Position numbers and translations under genes: made by a program. Below, piece by piece: positions 41,709 to 51,790 of a DNA stretch of 52,271 nt (positions are counted from its first letter, which is position 1; each line of letters opens with the position of its first letter). The notes under the pieces were generated by a model, which searched no databases, was not told where the DNA came from, and saw only the letters and a program-made list of their open reading frames with translations. The DNA lies in the NCBI GenBank assembly GCA_964628835.1, contig CAZVME010000018.1, forward strand, positions 1 through 52,271, read 5' to 3'. The stretch is from JAAGZL01 sp964628835 (GTDB lineage Bacteria; Pseudomonadota; Gammaproteobacteria; Chromatiales; Chromatiaceae).

Positions 41709-43697
41709 TCAGAGAATCACGAACCAGGTCAACAAAAACAGCAGACCCAGAATCATGGCAAAAGCGTAATGAAATAGATAACCGGTCTGTATGTTGCGAA
41801 CCAGACCCGCAAACCGAGCAACGTTGTTGGCAGAACCGTTGATTATGATCTCATCGATAAGTTTCTGATCACCCTTATCCCAGAAGAACTTACCGATGCC
41901 ACGACTACCACCAGCAAACACCGCTTGGTAGATCTCATCGAAGTAGTACTTCTTATCCAGCAGGGTGTAGATAGGTGCAAACATGCCCTTGATCTTCTCT
42001 GCCAGACTCGGCTGTTTCATATAGATAAACCAGGCCACAAACAGACCGCCCAGGGCCAGATATAGAGGTAGTCCGGTGAAACCGTGGGCAAGCATAGAGT
42101 TTGCACCATGTACGGTTTTACCCAATTCACCCAGAGTATCGTGTTGTGGCAGAACATGGATCGCGCTTCCAAACCAGTCACCAAACAGCATGGCATCCAC
42201 GGTGAAATAACCGATGCACACGGATGGGATGGCCAGCAGAATCAGCGGTATAGTCACCACCTTGGGTGACTCATGCAGATGCTCTTTGGCATGCTCATCC
42301 CGTGGGCCTTCGCCGTGGAACACCAGGAAGAACATACGGAAACTATAGAGTGCGGTAACGAACACACCAGCCACCACCATTACATAGGCGTAACTGGAAC
42401 CGGCAATGGTGGAGTGGTGTACCGCCTCGATAATCGCATCCTTGGAAAAGAATCCAGCAAAACCAGGGAACCCGATTAAGGCTAGTGAACCCAGAAGTGA
42501 TGTCCAGTAGGTTATCGGCATGTATTTTTTAATACCGCCCATATTGCGGATATCCTGATTATGGTGCATACCGATAATCACGGAACCGGCAGCCAGGAAC
42601 AGCAGCGCCTTGAAGAAAGCATGGGTCATCAGATGGAAGATACCGGCAGCGTAAGCAGAAGCACCCAGGGCCACCATCATATAGCCCAACTGGGACAGGG
42701 TGGAGTATGCCACCACGCGTTTGATATCGTTCTGAACTATACCGATCAGGCCGGTGAACATGGCGGTAGTTGCACCAATCACCAGAATAAAACTCAGCGC
42801 CGTCTCTGTCAGCTCATATATGGGTGACATGCGCGCCACCATGAACACACCGGCCGTCACCATGGTGGCGGCATGGATCAGTGCCGAGATCGGGGTCGGG
42901 CCTTCCATAGAGTCCGGCAGCCACACATGCAGTGGAACCTGGGCCGACTTGCCCATGGCGCCCACGAACAGCAGGATGCCAATCACTGACATCAGGGACC
43001 AACTGGTACCTTCAAATATCTCAATTTGAGTATTTGCCAGACCAGGAACAGCCTTGAAAACCTCAGCGTAGTCCAGGCTATTGGTGTACATGGCCACTGC
43101 GGCAATGCCCAGGATAAAACCAAAGTCACCCACGCGATTTACCAGGAAGGCCTTCATGTTGGCGAAAATGGCGGTTGGGCGAACCGACCAGAAACCGATC
43201 AGCAGATAAGAGACCAGACCCACAGCCTCCCAGCCGAAGAACAGTTGCAGAAAATTGTTGGCCATCACCAGCATCAGCATGGAGAAGGTAAACAGGGAGA
43301 TGTAGCTGAAAAAACGCTGGTAGCTGTTCTTTCCAGCCAAGCTCTCTTGTGGCCAGTTGTGCTCATCGTCGGCCATATAGCCGATGGTGTAGATATGGAT
43401 GCAGAAGGAGACGAAAGAGACCACGCTGATCATCACTGCAGTGAGGTGATCCACCAGGAATCCCACTTCCATCTTAAGCCCATCACTGACCATCCAGGTG
43501 TAGACAGATCCGTTGTAAACCTGATTATCACCAGTGATAAAGCCGTACAGCACAAACAGGGAGAGCACGGTAGCAATACCAACGCCGGCACTGGTCACCC
43601 AATGGGCCCCAACACGACCAATCTGCCCACCCCAGAATCCGGCGATAATGGCGCCGATGAGTGGGGATAGAACTATTAGTAGATAAATATTTTCCAT
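41709..43697 (-). CDS. nuoL: NADH-quinone oxidoreductase subunit L
   Basis: Largest antiporter-like subunit of complex I with the long lateral helix, 662 residues. Shows the N-terminal S-P-L-I-G-A-I-I-A-G, G-K-S-A-Q-V-P-L-H-V-W-L-P-D-S-M-E-G-P-T-P and V-A-Y-S-T-L-S-Q-L-G-Y-M. The C-terminal third contains the amphipathic and anchoring helices. Starts two bases after the nuoK stop. Confidence 0.96.
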   Translation of the reverse strand: MENIYLLIVLSPLIGAIIAGFWGGQIGRVGAHWVTSAGVGIATVLSLFVLYGFITGDNQVYNGSVYTWMVSDGLKMEVGFLVDHLTAVMISVVSFVSFCIHIYTIGYMADDEHNWPQESLAGKNSYQRFFSYISLFTFSMLMLVMANNFLQLFFGWEAVGLVSYLLIGFWSVRPTAIFANMKAFLVNRVGDFGFILGIAAVAMYTNSLDYAEVFKAVPGLANTQIEIFEGTSWSLMSVIGILLFVGAMGKSAQVPLHVWLPDSMEGPTPISALIHAATMVTAGVFMVARMSPIYELTETALSFILVIGATTAMFTGLIGIVQNDIKRVVAYSTLSQLGYMMVALGASAYAAGIFHLMTHAFFKALLFLAAGSVIIGMHHNQDIRNMGGIKKYMPITYWTSLLGSLALIGFPGFAGFFSKDAIIEAVHHSTIAGSSYAYVMVVAGVFVTALYSFRMFFLVFHGEGPRDEHAKEHLHESPKVVTIPLILLAIPSVCIGYFTVDAMLFGDWFGSAIHVLPQHDTLGELGKTVHGANSMLAHGFTGLPLYLALGGLFVAWFIYMKQPSLAEKIKGMFAPIYTLLDKKYYFDEIYQAVFAGGSRGIGKFFWDKGDQKLIDEIIINGSANNVARFAGLVRNIQTGYLFHYAFAMILGLLFLLTWFVIL

Positions 43698-43699
43698 GC

Positions 43700-44005
43700 T
43701 TAGCCCTTGAGAGTATCCAGGTCAGCAACGTTAATAGTGCGCCGGTTACGGAACAGCACCATCAGGATAGCCAGACCAATAGCCGCTTCTGCCGCTGCCA
43801 CGGTCAGGATAAAGAACACGAATACCTGACCTGTCGTATCTCCGAGAAAATGGGAGAAGGCAATAAAATTAATATTCACTGCCAGCAACATCAGTTCCAC
43901 ACACATCAACAGGATGATGAGATTCTTGCGATTCAGGAATATCCCGGCAACGCTAAGGGAGAACAGGATCGCGGCCAGTATCAGATAGTCGGAGAGTGCA
44001 ATCAT
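43700..44005 (-). CDS. nuoK: NADH-quinone oxidoreductase subunit K
   Basis: Three-helix membrane subunit, 101 residues, with the conserved glutamates in M-C-V-E-L-M-L-L-A-V-N-I-N and A-A-A-E-A-A-I-G-L-A. The start overlaps nuoJ by four bases. Confidence 0.96.
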   Translation of the reverse strand: MIALSDYLILAAILFSLSVAGIFLNRKNLIILLMCVELMLLAVNINFIAFSHFLGDTTGQVFVFFILTVAAAEAAIGLAILMVLFRNRRTINVADLDTLKG

Positions 44006-44622
44006 CGTTTAATCTCCATCTTCTGCTCTGAGGGCATCTTGATAACCCGCACCCGATCCGGGCCCTTCTTGACTCGAACCTGATCGGACTGATTCTGGGA
44101 TTTTGTCTCAGGACGCTTGCGCATGGTCAGGCCAATAGCAGCGATAATAGCCACCAGCAGAATGACCGCAGCGAGCTCAAACTGATACATATATACGGTA
44201 TAGAGGACAGTTCCCAGAGCCGCTGTATTATTGTAATCAGCCGGTTGTGCTGCAGGTGCCGCCACCATATCCAAACCAAAAGTACCGGGACCTACTACAA
44301 CGAACATCTCCAGTACCATTACGATGACTATCAGCAAGCCCACCGGCAGGTTGCGCATAAAACCGGCCCGCATGGTGGCCACATCAATATCCAGCATCAT
44401 CACCACGAACAGGAACAGCACCATCACCGCCCCCACGTAGACCAACACCAGCACAATGGCCAGGAATTCCGCCTCCGCCAAAAGCCAGATACCGGCACTG
44501 GAAAAGAATGCCAGCACCAAAAACAGTGCCGAATGCACCGGGTTACGGCGCGTAATCACCATGGTGGCAGCAAACACCAGTATGGCGGCGAAAACGTAGA
44601 ATAAAAATTTCTCAAACGTCAT
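44002..44622 (-). CDS. nuoJ: NADH-quinone oxidoreductase subunit J
   Basis: Five-helix membrane subunit, 206 residues, with the conserved Y-V-G-A-V-M-V-L-F-L-F-V-V-M-M helix (pi-bulge region in structures of the family). The C-terminal tail is long and Lys/Arg-rich compared with the core. Overlaps nuoK by four bases. Confidence 0.94.
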   Translation of the reverse strand: MTFEKFLFYVFAAILVFAATMVITRRNPVHSALFLVLAFFSSAGIWLLAEAEFLAIVLVLVYVGAVMVLFLFVVMMLDIDVATMRAGFMRNLPVGLLIVIVMVLEMFVVVGPGTFGLDMVAAPAAQPADYNNTAALGTVLYTVYMYQFELAAVILLVAIIAAIGLTMRKRPETKSQNQSDQVRVKKGPDRVRVIKMPSEQKMEIKR

Positions 44623-44641
44623 CTGTTATTCCAATCAGCAG

Positions 44642-45133
44642 TTACCGATACTTGGCCTGGGCATCTAGATCTGAATTGATCTGATCTCGATACTCTTCGC
44701 CAATAGCCAGAAGCTCATCCTTGGTCATGATATTCTCACCCCGTTCCTCAAAGTGATAGTCGCAGACACGTGTCTCTATAATTGCATCGACCGGGCATGC
44801 CTCTTCGCAGAAACCGCAGAAGATACACTTAAACAGATCTATGTCATATCTGGTGGTACGACGGGAACCATCATCTTCACGTGGACCAGTCTCAATAGTG
44901 ATGGCCAATGCCGGGCAGACAGCTTCACACAGCTTACAGCCAACACAACACTCCTCATCCTTTTCATCCAGGCGTAGAGCATGCAGACCGCGGAAACGCG
45001 GCGACATGGGCGCACGCTCTTCCGGGTACTGGATGGTAAATTTCTTACGCCACAGATAGCTACCTGTCAGGCGCAGACCCTTGAACATCTCAAGCAGAAA
45101 AAGACTCTTGATATAGTTGCTCAGACCCTTCAT
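44642..45133 (-). CDS. nuoI: NADH-quinone oxidoreductase subunit I
   Basis: Peripheral-arm subunit carrying two [4Fe-4S] clusters near the quinone site. The two ferredoxin motifs are C-V-G-C-K-L-C-E-A-V-C-P and C-I-F-C-G-F-C-E-E-A-C-P. 163 residues, normal, with R-F-R-G-x-H-A-L-R preceding the first motif. Confidence 0.96.
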   Translation of the reverse strand: MKGLSNYIKSLFLLEMFKGLRLTGSYLWRKKFTIQYPEERAPMSPRFRGLHALRLDEKDEECCVGCKLCEAVCPALAITIETGPREDDGSRRTTRYDIDLFKCIFCGFCEEACPVDAIIETRVCDYHFEERGENIMTKDELLAIGEEYRDQINSDLDAQAKYR

Positions 45134-45189
45134 CCGTTACTCCGCTTCAGAACTTGATGCATATTAAATATCTTCATTTCGCCAAGTCC

Positions 45190-46248
45190 TTAATCAAACC
45201 ACCAGGGCAACTCATACACCACGGCAAACCCAACGACCAGAATCCACACGATGGTTATGGGGATAAACACCTTCCATCCCAACCGCATGATCTGGTCATA
45301 GCGATAACGTGGAAAGGTGGCGCGCAGCCAGAGGAAGAAAAAGCCCACAAAGGCTGTCTTGGCAAACAGCCAGATAAAACCTGGTACCCAGTCAAACAGC
45401 GGACCCAGCACTGGCAGTCCCTGGAAAGGTGAGAGCCAACCACCCAGGAACATGATTACGGTCAGGGCCGAGATCAGAATCATGTTGGCATATTCACCCA
45501 GGAAGAACACGGCGAATGGCATACCCGAGTATTCAACATGAAATCCGGCGACGATCTCAGACTCACCCTCTGCCACGTCAAACGGGGCGCGGTTGGTCTC
45601 AGCCACACCGGAGATAAAGTAGATCAGGAACAGTGGCAGCAACGGCAGCCAAAACCAGTTAAAGAAACCTGCATTACCCTTCTGTGCTTCAACAATCTCA
45701 CCAAGGTTAAGACTGCCGGCCGCAACCAGCACACCAACCAGGGCAAAACCCATGGCGATCTCATAGGAGACGATCTGGGCTGCTGAGCGCATGGCACCAA
45801 GAAATGCATATTTTGAGTTGGATGCCCAACCAGCGATCAAGACGCCATATACACCCACCGAGGCCAGGGCCAGGATGTAGAGCAGACCAGCATTCACATC
45901 TGCCAACACCAGACCAGGACTAAAAGGAAATACTGCCCAGGCAGCTAGGGCCGGTCCCAGAGTCAGCAATGGTGCAATCAGAAACAGCAGCTTGTTGGCC
46001 TGCGAGGGGATGATGATCTCTTTGAACATCAACTTCACCGCATCTGCGATAGGTTGCAACCAACCTTTAGGACCAACCCGGTTGGGGCCGACACGCATCT
46101 GCATATAACCGATCAGTTTACGTTCTGCGTAGGTAAAGTAGGCCACACACAACATGAGCGGGGCTACGATCACAACGATCTTCATGAGGATTGCCAGTAT
46201 CGGCAATTCCGTACCAATCGTTTCCCAGAGTTCTAAGATGAAATCCAT
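45190..46248 (-). CDS. nuoH: NADH-quinone oxidoreductase subunit H
   Basis: Eight-helix membrane subunit forming the quinone chamber, 352 residues. Contains A-Y-F-T-Y-A-E-R-K-L-I-G-Y-M-Q-M-R-x-G-P-N-R-V-G-P, E-T-N-R-A-P-F-D-V-A-E-G-E-S-E and F-H-V-E-Y-S-G-M, all conserved in the family. Four bases separate it from the nuoG stop. Confidence 0.96.
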   Translation of the reverse strand: MDFILELWETIGTELPILAILMKIVVIVAPLMLCVAYFTYAERKLIGYMQMRVGPNRVGPKGWLQPIADAVKLMFKEIIIPSQANKLLFLIAPLLTLGPALAAWAVFPFSPGLVLADVNAGLLYILALASVGVYGVLIAGWASNSKYAFLGAMRSAAQIVSYEIAMGFALVGVLVAAGSLNLGEIVEAQKGNAGFFNWFWLPLLPLFLIYFISGVAETNRAPFDVAEGESEIVAGFHVEYSGMPFAVFFLGEYANMILISALTVIMFLGGWLSPFQGLPVLGPLFDWVPGFIWLFAKTAFVGFFFLWLRATFPRYRYDQIMRLGWKVFIPITIVWILVVGFAVVYELPWWFD

Positions 46249-46252
46249 CGGT

Positions 46253-48556
46253 TTATGCCTTCTCCAGGGTCACTTCGCCAAACTGTCCGCCCAGGGTCTC
46301 GCTGCCGGCCAATGCGGCACACACCCGGACGCTGCAGTCCGCAACCCTGGGGTCTATTTCCACCGGCATAGTTGCCCGGTTGCCATCCTGAATTACTGCC
46401 GCTTGGTCGCCATCTTCCAGACCAGCCTTGGCGGCCTCTTCTGGATTTATCCGAATAGCAGCCGAGATGGCATCTGTGGTCTTTTGCAGGGCCGGGGCGC
46501 GACGCACCATGGCATCTGTTGCATAGATCGGCACATCGCCGATACGGGTAAGACCGGAACCAGACAGCATGCGCTCCTGACCCAGGCTGGCAGTGACACT
46601 GTTGTCCAACTGTTTACCGGCTGCGCTGTTCTTAGCCTCTTCCAATACATCCTGTGAGCTAACCTGTTCAAAACCATCTACATCCAGCAGATTACCCATG
46701 ACCCGCAGGATCTTCCAGGCCGGTCTGGCCTCTCCCATGGGTGTAACCGCACCGGAGAACGACTGCCAGGTTCCATCACCATTCACATAAGTGCCAGAGG
46801 TCTCGGCAAAGCCCGCCATGGGTAGTAGTACGTCGGCAACTGATTCAAGAGATGCACTGCGGTAGGCACTGAGTGCCACCACAAACTCTGCTTGCTCTAA
46901 CGTCTGTTTGGACAGAGCCGGATTCCAGAGATCATGATCTGGCTCCAGACCCATCAGCATATAAGCCTTGCACGGCTGTTCCAGCATGGATTGAGCATTC
47001 AAGCCGGTGATCGGCATGGCTCCCACCAGACGCGCGCCGGTGCTGTTGGCTGCCTCGCCGATAAAACCGATCTTGGCACCACTGGCCTTAGCTACTTCAG
47101 CGGCCAAAGCTATCAGAATTGAATAGTCAGGATGGGAACCGGCCAGATTGCCCAACAACACCAAGGCAGATTCAGCCTGTTTCAGTTGCTCGGCCACCGA
47201 CTGGTGCTCTGCCCTAACTTCTGCGCTATCAATGACCGCACCACTGGCACCAACTGCCTTGGCAATTGCGGCTAGGTCATCGACCATTTTGGCAGGTGCG
47301 CTGACTAGCTGTTGCGCCCGATAGTTGAGATCATATTTGAGAGGATTCAGATAACTGATGCTGGCTCCATTCAATGTAGCCTTGCGCAAACGGTGCCCGA
47401 GGATTGGCTGATCCTTGCGGGGGTTAGCCCCGACCAGAAGCGCCGCGTCTATGCCCTCGATTTGATCTATGGAGAGTCCCATCCACGGCAAACTGGGCTC
47501 GCCGCCTCTGAAATCTGACTGGCGTAGCCTGAAATCTATATTGTCACTACCCAGGCTACGCACCAATTTTTGAGCTAGATGCAACTCCTCCACGGTGGAA
47601 CCTGGAGAGACCAGAGCGCCGATCTCGGACCCTGCCTTCTGAAGACCAGTTGCCACCTGCTGCAAGGCCGTTTCCCAGTCGGTCTCGATCCATGATCCAT
47701 TATGTTTGATCATGGGTGCCGTCAGACGATCCTCACTATATAGACCCTCATAGCTGAAACGATCACGATCTGATATCCAGCACTCATTGACGGCTTCGTT
47801 AGCCTTGGGATGGACCCGCATGACGCGATTGTCGCGTACATGAATATGTATATTTGAGCCTACGGCATCGTGTGGTGCTACGCTGTCTGACTGAACCAGC
47901 TCCCAGGCGCGAGCCTGATAACGGTACGGCTTGGAGGTTAGCGAACCCACAGGGCAGATATCGATCAGGTTGCCTGACAACTCGGAGTCGATGGTGCGCT
48001 CTACGTAGGTGCCGATCTTCATGTATTCGCCACGGCCAGTGGCGCCCATCTCACGGATACCGGCGATCTCTGCACTGAAGCGGACACAACGGGTACAGTG
48101 GATACAGCGGGTAAAGTTGGTCTCAACCAGAGGACCAACATACTTTTTAGGTACTATGCGTTTCTTTTCAACAAAGCGGGTGACGTCACTGCCATAGGCC
48201 AGTGATACATCCTGCAGTTCACACTCACCGCCCTGGTCACATACCGGGCAGTCCAGAGGATGATTAATCAGCAGGAACTCCATGGTGCCTTTTTGCGCTG
48301 CCAGGGCCATGGGGGACTTGGTATACACCTTCATGCCGTCCATTACTGAAGTGGCGCAAGCAGGGATCGGCTTGGGAACCTTCTCCACCTCTATCAGGCA
48401 CATACGGCAGTTGGCAGAAACCGACAACTTGTTGTGATAACAGAAGCGAGGGATGTTGATGCCGGCCTGATCAGCAACATCGATAAGCATAGCGCCGGCC
48501 TTAGCCTTCAGTTCCTGGCCGTCAACTTCGATGGTAACCATTGAATCTTCAGTCAT
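46253..48556 (-). CDS. nuoG: NADH-quinone oxidoreductase subunit G
   Basis: Large iron-sulfur subunit, 767 residues. The N-terminus binds one [2Fe-2S] (C-Y-H-N-K-L-S-V-S-A-N-C-R-M-C) and [4Fe-4S] clusters (H-P-L-D-C-P-V-C-D-Q-G-G-E-C and C-I-H-C-T-R-C-V-R-F); the rest is a molybdopterin-oxidoreductase-like fold that lacks the cofactor role. Start is ATG at 48556; ATG five codons later is an alternative. The 149-base gap to nuoF is unusually long for this operon. Confidence 0.95.
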   Translation of the reverse strand: MTEDSMVTIEVDGQELKAKAGAMLIDVADQAGINIPRFCYHNKLSVSANCRMCLIEVEKVPKPIPACATSVMDGMKVYTKSPMALAAQKGTMEFLLINHPLDCPVCDQGGECELQDVSLAYGSDVTRFVEKKRIVPKKYVGPLVETNFTRCIHCTRCVRFSAEIAGIREMGATGRGEYMKIGTYVERTIDSELSGNLIDICPVGSLTSKPYRYQARAWELVQSDSVAPHDAVGSNIHIHVRDNRVMRVHPKANEAVNECWISDRDRFSYEGLYSEDRLTAPMIKHNGSWIETDWETALQQVATGLQKAGSEIGALVSPGSTVEELHLAQKLVRSLGSDNIDFRLRQSDFRGGEPSLPWMGLSIDQIEGIDAALLVGANPRKDQPILGHRLRKATLNGASISYLNPLKYDLNYRAQQLVSAPAKMVDDLAAIAKAVGASGAVIDSAEVRAEHQSVAEQLKQAESALVLLGNLAGSHPDYSILIALAAEVAKASGAKIGFIGEAANSTGARLVGAMPITGLNAQSMLEQPCKAYMLMGLEPDHDLWNPALSKQTLEQAEFVVALSAYRSASLESVADVLLPMAGFAETSGTYVNGDGTWQSFSGAVTPMGEARPAWKILRVMGNLLDVDGFEQVSSQDVLEEAKNSAAGKQLDNSVTASLGQERMLSGSGLTRIGDVPIYATDAMVRRAPALQKTTDAISAAIRINPEEAAKAGLEDGDQAAVIQDGNRATMPVEIDPRVADCSVRVCAALAGSETLGGQFGEVTLEKA

Positions 48557-48579
48557 CGCAACTCAATCTCTGTTAGCTC

Positions 48580-48600
48580 GGACGCCATCTCTGGCGCTCC
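48580..48600 (-). promoter_or_regulatory. Hairpin in the nuoF-nuoG spacer
   Basis: Minus-strand GGAG-CGCCA-GAGA-TGGCG-TCC folds into a stem with a GNRA-type GAGA loop and one bulged base, 24 bases before the nuoG ATG. It has no T-run and is not a terminator. Confidence 0.4.
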
Positions 48601-48705
48601 ATACGTTTTATTCGTTTATGGTCTATCCCTAACAGGCTCAGCGCCCATTTATACCCAGGCCAGTATCCATACCGGCTGCAACTTGTCTTTCTGGCTTGAT
48701 AGTTA

Positions 48706-49974
48706 TTAATCTACCAAGCACTTCTTGTTATCTATGTGGTACTGGAACTCATCCCGGAAGTGCTTGAGCATGCCATTGACTGGCATCACCGCAGCATCTC
48801 CCAGAGCGCAGATAGTACGACCGGCAATATTTCCACCCACACTGGTCAACAGGTCCAGATCTTCCGGCCTGCCCTCTCCCCGCTCGATCCTGCTCACCAC
48901 CCGATACAGCCAGCCGGTACCTTCACGGCACGGGGTGCATTGCCCGCAGGACTCTTCATGATAAAAGTAGGACATACGCTCCAGCAGTTTAACCATGCAG
49001 ACGCTGTCATCGATCACCACCACGGCACCAGACCCCAGCATGGAACCGGCCTTGGCGATGCTGTCGTAGTCCATGTTGAGTTCCATCATCTGGTCGGCCG
49101 GTATCACCGGGGCCGAACAGCCACCAGGTATGACCGCCTTCAGTTTTTTTCCATCCTGCATTCCGCCTGCCAGTTCCAGCAGTTCGGAGAATGGAGTACC
49201 CAGAGATACTTCAAACACACCAGGATTCTTGACTGCGCCAGATACTGCGAACAGCTTGGTTCCGGCACTGTTCTCTACACCCAGCCCCTTGAACCAGTCG
49301 CCACCATTTTTCAGGATCATAGGCACTGAGCTTAGGGTCTCGGTGTTGTTGATTACGGTGGGACCGCCATACAGACCATAGTGGGCAGGAAAAGGAGGCT
49401 TATAACGCGGCTGTCCCTTCTTGCCTTCAATAGACTCCAGCAGCGCGCTCTCCTCACCGCAGATATAAGCGCCAGCACCCAGATGTGAATGTACATCGTA
49501 GTTAAAACCGGAACCAAGAATGTTGTCACCAAGCAGACCGGCAGCCCGTGCCTCTTCAAGCGCAGCTTCAAAGCGCTCGTAGGGTTCCCAGAACTCACCT
49601 CTTATATAGTTATACCCGGCGGCAGCATCTATGGCGTAGCCGCAGATAATCATGCCTTCAATCAATTGATGGGGGTTGTAACGCAGGATATCGCGGTCTT
49701 TAAAGGTTCCAGGCTCACCCTCATCAGAGTTACATACCACGTAGCGGTTGGCCTCTGAATTGCGGTTGATGAAACTCCACTTCAGACCGGCTGGAAATCC
49801 GGCGCCACCACGGCCGCGCAGGCCGGAATCCTTTATCTGTTCAATCACCTCTTCCGGGGTGACCTTTTCAGTCATAATCTTGGTCAGGACCTCATAGCCA
49901 CCACGGCTCTTATACTGCTCCAGCGTCCAGGGCTGGTCCAGGTCCATATTTCGGAAACAGACTTCATTCGCCAT
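48706..49974 (-). CDS. nuoF: NADH-quinone oxidoreductase subunit F
   Basis: NADH- and FMN-binding subunit with one [4Fe-4S] cluster, 422 residues. Motifs: G-R-G-G-A-G-F-P-A-G-L-K-W (FMN/NADH loop), C-N-S-D-E-G-E-P-G-T-F-K-D-R and E-S-C-G-Q-C-T-P-C-R-E-G (cluster). Starts five bases after the nuoE stop. Confidence 0.96.
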   Translation of the reverse strand: MANEVCFRNMDLDQPWTLEQYKSRGGYEVLTKIMTEKVTPEEVIEQIKDSGLRGRGGAGFPAGLKWSFINRNSEANRYVVCNSDEGEPGTFKDRDILRYNPHQLIEGMIICGYAIDAAAGYNYIRGEFWEPYERFEAALEEARAAGLLGDNILGSGFNYDVHSHLGAGAYICGEESALLESIEGKKGQPRYKPPFPAHYGLYGGPTVINNTETLSSVPMILKNGGDWFKGLGVENSAGTKLFAVSGAVKNPGVFEVSLGTPFSELLELAGGMQDGKKLKAVIPGGCSAPVIPADQMMELNMDYDSIAKAGSMLGSGAVVVIDDSVCMVKLLERMSYFYHEESCGQCTPCREGTGWLYRVVSRIERGEGRPEDLDLLTSVGGNIAGRTICALGDAAVMPVNGMLKHFRDEFQYHIDNKKCLVD

Positions 49975-49979
49975 AGCGT

Positions 49980-50510
49980 CTACTCCAGTCCGTCCAGAAT
50001 CTCATCCACCGTTTCCGGGGCCAGATTCTCGTAATATTGCTTGCCGATCTGCATCATGGGTGCGCCACCGCACGCGCCCAGGCACTCGACCTCTTTCAGG
50101 GTAAACCGGTTGTCTTTTGTGGTCTGGCCCAGCTTGACTCCCAGCTTGCCTTCCAGGTGATCCACGATCTTGTCAGAACCATTGATCATGCAGGAGATGT
50201 TGGTGCATACGCAAACCTTGTGCTTACCAACCGGCTCCAGTTCGTACATGGAGTAGAAGGTTGCCACCTCGTACACGGCGATATTCGGCATATCCAAGTA
50301 GGCCGCCACGTCATCCATGATCTCGCGGGTCAGCCAGCCGCCGTTTTCATCCTGCATTATGCTAAGTGCCGCCATAACAGCCGACTGCTTCCAGCCCGCA
50401 GGATATTTGGCAATCCAGTTGTCTATCTGGGACCTAATCTCAGGAGTGAACAGGTTGCTCATATCCTCCAGAGGGGTCATGGTGGTCATTGGTTCGCTCT
50501 TGAAACCCAT
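49980..50510 (-). CDS. nuoE: NADH-quinone oxidoreductase subunit E
   Basis: Thioredoxin-like [2Fe-2S] subunit, 176 residues. Ligand cysteines are in C-T-N-I-S-C and C-L-G-A-C-G. The first 16 residues are unusual for the family and three later ATG codons (8, 11, 17) exist, so the true start may be internal; the ATG at 50510 overlaps the nuoD stop by one base. Confidence 0.94.
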   Translation of the reverse strand: MGFKSEPMTTMTPLEDMSNLFTPEIRSQIDNWIAKYPAGWKQSAVMAALSIMQDENGGWLTREIMDDVAAYLDMPNIAVYEVATFYSMYELEPVGKHKVCVCTNISCMINGSDKIVDHLEGKLGVKLGQTTKDNRFTLKEVECLGACGGAPMMQIGKQYYENLAPETVDEILDGLE

Positions 50511-51763
50511 TAGCGGTCAATCTCCCCAAATACGACATCCATGGTACCGATAACAGTTACCACGTCGGCCAACATATGCCCCTTGACCATCTCATCCATG
50601 GCCGAGATATGTACGAAGCCGGGCGCCCTGATCTTGAGGCGAAACGGTTTGTTGGCACCATCTGAAACCACATAGCAACCAAACTCACCCTTGGGGGCTT
50701 CCACAGCGGCATAAGCTTCACCAGCAGGCACGGAGTAGCCCTCGGTGAACAGTTTAAAATGGTGAATCAGACTCTCCATATTCTGCTTCATATCATCCCG
50801 TTTCGGCGGCGCGACCTTGAAGTCTTCCACCATCACCGGGCCTGGGTTCTCACGCAGCCACTTCACACACTGTTTTACAATGCGGGTGGACTGACGGAAC
50901 TCCTCGATACGTACCAGGTAGCGGTCATAGCAGTCGCCATTAACGCCAACCGGGATATCAAAATCCAGTTTGTCATACACGGCGTACGGCTGTTTCTTGC
51001 GCAGATCCCACTCAATACCAGAACCGCGCAGCATGGGGCCGCTAAAGCCGCGTTGCAGGGCACGCTCTGGAGAGACCACGCCGATATCAACCAGACGCTG
51101 TTTCCAGATACGGTTATCGGTGAGCAAGGTCTCGTACTCGTCCACCAGACCAGGAAAGCGGTTGGCAAAATCTTCGATGAAATCCAGCAGCGAGCCCTGG
51201 CGATTGCTGTTCAGGCGATCCAGATCCCTGGCACTACGAAACTTGCTGGACTCGTACTGTGGCATCACATCCGGCAGGTCACGGTAGACCCCGCCCACGC
51301 GGTAATATGCGGCATGCATGCGCGCACCGGAGACCGCCTCGTAACAGTCGATCAGATCCTCTCTCTCGCGGAAGGCGTAGAGAAACACCGTCATGGCGCC
51401 CACATCCAGGGCGTGGGTTCCCAACCACAACAGGTGGTTCAGAATTCGGGTGATCTCATCGAACATGACCCGGATGTACTGGGCCCGTAACGGCACTTCC
51501 ACTCCGAGAAGTTTTTCTATCGATTGAACATAGCCATGCTCGTTGCACATCATGGACATGTAGTCCAGGCGATCCATATAGGGGATAGACTGGTTGAAGG
51601 TCTTGGACTCGGCCAGTTTCTCTGTGCCACGGTGCAACAGGCCCACATGAGGGTCGGCGCGCTCGATCACCTCGCCATCCATCTCCAATACCAAGCGCAG
51701 CACGCCATGGGCGGCCGGGTGTTGTGGTCCAAGGTTCAAGGTGTAATTTTGAATTTCAGGCAT
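50510..51763 (-). CDS. nuoD: NADH-quinone oxidoreductase subunit D
   Basis: 49-kDa subunit contributing to the quinone site, 417 residues. Conserved elements: N-L-G-P-Q-H-P-A-A-H-G-V-L-R, H-V-G-L-L-H-R-G-T-E-K, and D-V-V-F-G-E-I-D-R at the C-terminus. It is separate from nuoC (27-base gap), unlike the fused nuoCD of E. coli. Confidence 0.96.
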   Translation of the reverse strand: MPEIQNYTLNLGPQHPAAHGVLRLVLEMDGEVIERADPHVGLLHRGTEKLAESKTFNQSIPYMDRLDYMSMMCNEHGYVQSIEKLLGVEVPLRAQYIRVMFDEITRILNHLLWLGTHALDVGAMTVFLYAFREREDLIDCYEAVSGARMHAAYYRVGGVYRDLPDVMPQYESSKFRSARDLDRLNSNRQGSLLDFIEDFANRFPGLVDEYETLLTDNRIWKQRLVDIGVVSPERALQRGFSGPMLRGSGIEWDLRKKQPYAVYDKLDFDIPVGVNGDCYDRYLVRIEEFRQSTRIVKQCVKWLRENPGPVMVEDFKVAPPKRDDMKQNMESLIHHFKLFTEGYSVPAGEAYAAVEAPKGEFGCYVVSDGANKPFRLKIRAPGFVHISAMDEMVKGHMLADVVTVIGTMDVVFGEIDR

Positions 51764-51790
51764 TGGCGCTGTCCCGGTATATATCCTGTG

